Shown here: positions 60,089 through 64,000 of the stretch, in pieces
How the letters are laid out: each line of letters starts with the position of its first letter
How positions within the stretch are numbered: the stretch's first letter is position 1
Origin: Anaerolineales bacterium
GTDB taxonomy: Bacteria; Chloroflexota; Anaerolineae; Anaerolineales; UBA11579
NCBI GenBank assembly: GCA_026129255.1
Contig: JAHCIJ010000001.1
Span: 248,001 to 312,000 of the forward strand
Reading direction: 5' to 3'
DNA: 64,000 bases
Made by a program: the position numbers and the translations under genes
The notes under the pieces: model-generated
What the model saw: the letters and a program-made list of their open reading frames with translations, nothing else
Databases searched by the model: none
What the model was told of the DNA's origin: nothing

Positions 60089-60298
60089 ATGGCTCGATAC
60101 CTGATTGTTATTGAAAAAGCAAACGGAAATTTTTCAGCCTACTCGCCGGATATAGATGGCTGTGTTGCTGCAGGCGATACGCGCGAAGAAGCCATCAAGA
60201 ATATGCAGGAAGCCATCCAGTTTCATTTCGAAGGAATGCAAGAAGACGGCCTGCCTCTGCCGGAAGGCTACGCTAGCGCCGAATATGTAGCTGTCTAG
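60089..60298 (+). CDS. hicB: HicB-family antitoxin (short form)
   Basis: A 69-residue partner of HicA. LIVIEKANGNFSAYSPDIDGCVAAGDTREEAIKNMQEAI is the RNase-H-like HicB fold. Unlike longer HicB proteins it ends after the GYASAEYVAV strand and lacks a C-terminal DNA-binding domain, so it probably neutralises the toxin without repressing transcription directly. A strong terminator follows. Confidence 0.9.
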   Translation: MARYLIVIEKANGNFSAYSPDIDGCVAAGDTREEAIKNMQEAIQFHFEGMQEDGLPLPEGYASAEYVAV

Positions 60299-60326
60299 CC
60301 AACCAATTCTGCCAAGTTAGAGTAAA

Positions 60327-60366
60327 AAACACAGCTCCTGCGTACGCAGGAGCTGTGTTTTTTTTG
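60327..60366 (+). terminator. Intrinsic terminator after hicAB
   Basis: AAACACAGCTCCTGCG / CGCAGGAGCTGTGTTT around TA, followed by T-run. One of the strongest hairpins in the window. Confidence 0.9.
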
Positions 60367-60494
60367 GCTTATGGTATAGAAATTGAAATGCTCCAAGGCT
60401 CATCTACTATAACTTCAATGACTATGGGAATAGGAATACACCATCTCCCGTGCCGTAGCCATCAGCCAGCGGCTTGCTGCTGCTGGGTTGATCA

Positions 60495-60902
60495 TCACGT
60501 CTTGGTAGATACGTCAGCCAGTCGCACAAGCACTGCACACACGATGCCCTCTTTGATCATTGCTCCCCAGTGGCCGTCGCTGAAACGCTCGCCGCGCACA
60601 ATGTAGGTCAGCACCGTGCGCAGTTGATTCAAGCTTGCACCGGAAATCAGCTTTGCCATACCTGGTCGCAAGCTCCTTATGTTCTCTACATACTCGTAGT
60701 CTCGCCAGCATTCCGCGCTGGCAGCACGGATGAATTCGTCTACTGCGGGGTGATACTCGGGGTAGGGGAGTTGGATGCTGCCGTCCGGCTGCCGGCCACC
60801 ACCCCATGCAAGCACGGGCTTGAAGTCCGGCGCGCACAGTGTGCTTTGGAAGGCGAGCAGCTGGTCAAAATCCTCAGTGGTCGGGTCTGGGACTGCCTTC
60901 AT
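60495..60902 (-). CDS. DUF6508-like protein
   Basis: A 135-residue soluble protein. The segment SLNQLRTVLTYIVRGERFSDGHWGAMIKEGIVCAVLVRL matches the conserved core of a family of short proteins (DUF6508) of unknown function; PEYHPAVDEFIRAA and CWRDYEYVENI also fit. The start overlaps the end of the next upstream gene (60899) by 4 bp, so the two are probably co-translated. A terminator-free region of 196 bp separates it from hicB. Confidence 0.65.
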   Translation of the reverse strand: MKAVPDPTTEDFDQLLAFQSTLCAPDFKPVLAWGGGRQPDGSIQLPYPEYHPAVDEFIRAASAECWRDYEYVENIRSLRPGMAKLISGASLNQLRTVLTYIVRGERFSDGHWGAMIKEGIVCAVLVRLADVSTKT

Positions 60903-61195
60903 CCATGTCGCCTCTCGCTTTCCTCAATCGCCCGCAGCAGCGCTTCTTCCTCCAGGGTCAGCAAGTACTCCTCCTCTAGCGAGCGCTGCGGCCGCAGCAG
61001 CAGGTAAATGAGCACGCCGGGGATGAAAAGGATCACGGACAGCAGCACCGCCAGCAGCCGGCGGCTGGGCTCCCGCAGCCTGGCTGCCGCGTCCCGGTGG
61101 GTCCAGTACACCAGGCTGGCCCACAGGGCCAGCAGGAAGGCGGCGCCCCAGATGGTCAGGGCGGTGGCGAGCGTCTGCAGTGTGTTGGCATCCAT
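60899..61195 (-). CDS. Small membrane protein of unknown function (two helices)
   Basis: A 98-residue protein with two helices (LTIWGAAFLLALWASLVYW and LLAVLLSVILFIPGVLIYLLL), a basic loop THRDAAARLREPSRR, and a Glu-rich coiled tail (RSLEEEYLLTLEEEALLRAIEESE). The helix pair recalls PLDc_N-type membrane segments, but I cannot assign a family with confidence. Overlaps the DUF6508-like gene by 4 bp. Confidence 0.65.
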   Translation of the reverse strand: MDANTLQTLATALTIWGAAFLLALWASLVYWTHRDAAARLREPSRRLLAVLLSVILFIPGVLIYLLLRPQRSLEEEYLLTLEEEALLRAIEESERRHG

Positions 61196-61490
61196 GCGGG
61201 TGATTATAGTGATTTTGGCTGGCAGCGCTTGCAGCCCAGGTTATCTTGCCGCCTAAACTGTCTTTGCGAGGAATGCCGAAAGCGGCATAGATATGCCATT
61301 TTCGGCTCCGAAGCAATCCCAGGCCTGCTTCCGCAGATCGGTTTGGAGATTGCTTCGTCCGTTTCCGCAAGCGGCATACTCCTCGCAAAGACAAATGGGC
61401 TTCATTTTGGTGTCCGCTACCCTCAAAAGCAACCGCTCGAACCAGCACAAAATAGGTTTCTTTGTGTCTTTGTGGTTGCTTTCTTGCCTT
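61196..61490. repeat. Intergenic inverted pair of the CGAAGCAATC dispersed repeat
   Basis: A forward unit at 61259-61320 (TCTTTGCGAGGAATGCC, a hairpin around GGCATAGATATGCC, CGAAGCAATCCC) and a reverse unit at 61346-61393 (GAGATTGCTTCG..CTCCTCGCAAAGACA), separated by about 25 bp. The rest of this gap is simple intergenic DNA. Confidence 0.75.
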
Positions 61491-61519
61491 TTGACAATCG
61501 CCATTCCGCGTGCTAAACT
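61491..61519 (+). promoter_or_regulatory. Promoter of the PfkB kinase-ahcY region
   Basis: TTGACA (61491-61496), 17-bp spacer, TAAACT (61514-61519); a good sigma-70-type match. Predicted start near 61526, giving an 80-nt leader that contains an intrinsic terminator. Confidence 0.65.
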
Positions 61520-61540
61520 TGCCTACGCCACGCGCGGGAG

Positions 61541-61568
61541 AACGCTCTCGATACCCGAGGGCGTTTTT
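61541..61568 (+). terminator. Terminator inside the leader of the PfkB kinase gene (candidate attenuator)
   Basis: ACGCTCTCG-atacc-CGAGGGCGT (9 bp, one G-T pair) followed by TTTTT. It lies between the promoter and the ATG at 61606, only about 15 nt after the expected transcription start, so it looks like a short attenuator or the end of a very small RNA. Confidence 0.6.
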
Positions 61569-61605
61569 GTGTGTACTGGCGCAAAAACACTTGCTTGAGG
61601 CCTGA

Positions 61606-62567
61606 ATGGATATTCTTATCACTGGCTCCGTAGCCTACGATTACCTCATGACCTTTCCAGGGCTCTTCAAAGAGCACCTGCTCGCCGAGCACCTCGAGAA
61701 GATCTCGCTCTCCTTCCTGGTAGATAAGCTCGATCGCCGCCGCGGCGGCATCGCCCCCAACATCGGCTATACCCTCGCCCTGCTCGGCGGCAAGCCCCGC
61801 GTCATGGCCGCCGTTGGCGAAGATTTTGCAGACTACCGCGCCTTCCTCAAGTCCCATGGCGTAGACACCACCAATATGGAAGTCATCGAAGGTACTTACA
61901 CCGCCTCCTACTTCGCCACCACAGACCAGTCCAACGCCCAGGTCGCCAGCTTCTATCCCGGCGCTATGGCGCATGCCACCGAGCTCTCGCTCAAAACCGC
62001 CAAGGGCGGCACTCCCCAGCTCGTCATCATCTCGCCCAATGACCCGGCCGCCATGCAGCAGTATGTCGCCGAGTGCAAAGAGCTCAACATCCCCTACGTC
62101 TACGACCCCAGCCAGCAGATCATCCGCTTCGACGGCAGCATTCTGCGCACCGGTGTCGAGGGCGCCCATGCTATGTTCATGAACGAATACGAGTTTGAGC
62201 TCGTCAAAGACAAAACTGGCATGGATGACAAAGCCATCCTTGAGCACCTGGACTACATGGTCGTCACCCTCGGCCCCAAAGGCGCCGATATCTACACCAA
62301 AGATTCCAAGACCTGGGTGGAAGCCGTACCCACAGACACCATCGTGGACCCCACCGGCGGCGGCGATGCTTTCCGCGGCGGCTTCCTCACCGGCTATCGC
62401 CTTGGGCTGGATTGGGAGACCTGCGGCCGCATCGGTTCCCTCGCCGCCACCTACTGCCTGGAGCAAGCCGGCCCCCAGACCCACCACTTCTCGGTGGCCG
62501 ATTTTGTAACTCGTTATCGTGAACATTATGATGATGGCGGTAAATTAGAGGCATTGCTAAGCAAAGA

Positions 62568-62574
<7 letters not shown>
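61606..62574 (+). CDS. PfkB-family carbohydrate/nucleoside kinase, probable adenosine kinase
   Basis: A 322-residue ribokinase-fold kinase. RRGGIAPNIGYTLALLGGKPRVMAAVGEDF is the substrate-lid region. The anion hole and catalytic Asp are in VDPTGGGDAFRGGFLTGYRLG. The family phosphorylates sugars or nucleosides. S-adenosylhomocysteinase is encoded 78 bp downstream on the same strand. Adenosine is its product and must be removed for the reaction to run forward, so adenosine kinase activity is the most economical inference. The start at 61606 lacks a clear ribosome site except ttgagg. Confidence 0.85.
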
Positions 62575-63915
<1,341 letters not shown>

Positions 63916-63920
63916 GAAAT

Positions 63921-63946
63921 AAAGACCGGCGAAAGCCGGTCTTTTT
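63921..63946 (+). terminator. Intrinsic terminator after ahcY
   Basis: AAAGACCGGC-gaaa-GCCGGTCTTT followed by TTG; a 10-bp stem with a GNRA loop, 5 bp past the stop codon. Confidence 0.9.
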
Positions 63947-63954
63947 GTATCGAT

Positions 63955-64000
63955 TGTCATTGCGAGGAGTGCTGAAAGTTGCATGTTCATGCAACTTTCA
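63955..64000 (+). repeat. CGAAGCAATCCCC-family repeat unit, truncated by window end
   Basis: TGTCATTGCGAGGAGTGCTGAAAG and so on matches unit 1 at 30719 almost base for base through the central hairpin (one loop difference, GTTC for GTTT, and CATTG for CTTTG in the head). The two sites are 33 kb apart, so the copies are recent. Confidence 0.8.

Noticed and set aside
61526..61605. SAH or SAM riboswitch before the kinase-ahcY pair
   Set aside because: The leader is only about 80 nt, with the terminator starting 15 nt in. None of the conserved core sequences of SAH or SAM riboswitches is visible. Reported only as a candidate attenuator.

Overview
The window looks like part of a bacterial chromosome of moderately high GC, most likely from the Anaerolineae/Chloroflexota. 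This is an inference: no 16S rRNA is present. It rests on the gene mix (Gmad2-type and S41 lipoproteins, an M32 carboxypeptidase, LCP and DivIC-like proteins, a membrane kinase with a Gln-for-His H-box, a three-piece glutamate-synthase-like set) and on intergenic DNA packed with small dispersed palindromes. There is no CRISPR array, prophage or classical transposase.

Layout. 1-3.0 kb: a LacI regulator divergent from a truncated FAD oxidoreductase, with a DapA-family lyase and a DMT exporter, probably a small catabolic locus. 3.1-6.4 kb: a GT2 glycosyltransferase and two SAM methyltransferases, then a thiolase. 6.4-10.7 kb (minus): YfhO-like membrane protein, phosphoglucose/phosphomannose isomerase, RsmI, DUF951. 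10.8-16.3 kb: M50 protease, lipoprotein, isocitrate/isopropylmalate dehydrogenase-family enzyme, receiver protein, M32 peptidase and SerA-like dehydrogenase. 16.4-24.4 kb: S41 lipoprotein, Ogt, LLM oxidoreductase, an ABC-2 exporter operon, Tag and a receiver-like protein. 24.5-27.5 kb: MurJ and an HD-GYP variant.

27.5-34.0 kb holds a strong promoter, a roughly 430-nt structured RNA with an intrinsic terminator, and then three glutamate-synthase-like genes. A GIY-YIG nuclease gene bracketed by dispersed repeats is inserted between the second and third. 34.4-39.3 kb: small membrane protein, tRNA-Leu(CAG), a kinase lacking the phosphoacceptor His, LCP protein, DivIC/FtsB-like protein, initiator tRNA-Met and a tRNA remnant. 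39.4-47.2 kb: hydantoinase/oxoprolinase A and B, a fused DppB-DppC permease, GT2, gluconokinase. 47.5-54.1 kb: DUF4287/DUF5655 protein, SDR, YceI, Mfd, Pth. 54.6-64 kb: small membrane protein, 5'-3' exonuclease, roadblock protein, CTP synthase, enolase, HicAB, DUF6508 protein, PfkB kinase (probably adenosine kinase) and S-adenosylhomocysteinase.

Three things stand out. The first is the unidentified structured RNA at 27.5-28.0 kb. The second is a family of dispersed palindromic repeats, with inverted copies on either side of the GIY-YIG nuclease gene. The third is the frequency of TANAAT boxes 6-8 nt before start codons, which suggests leaderless transcription of many genes.
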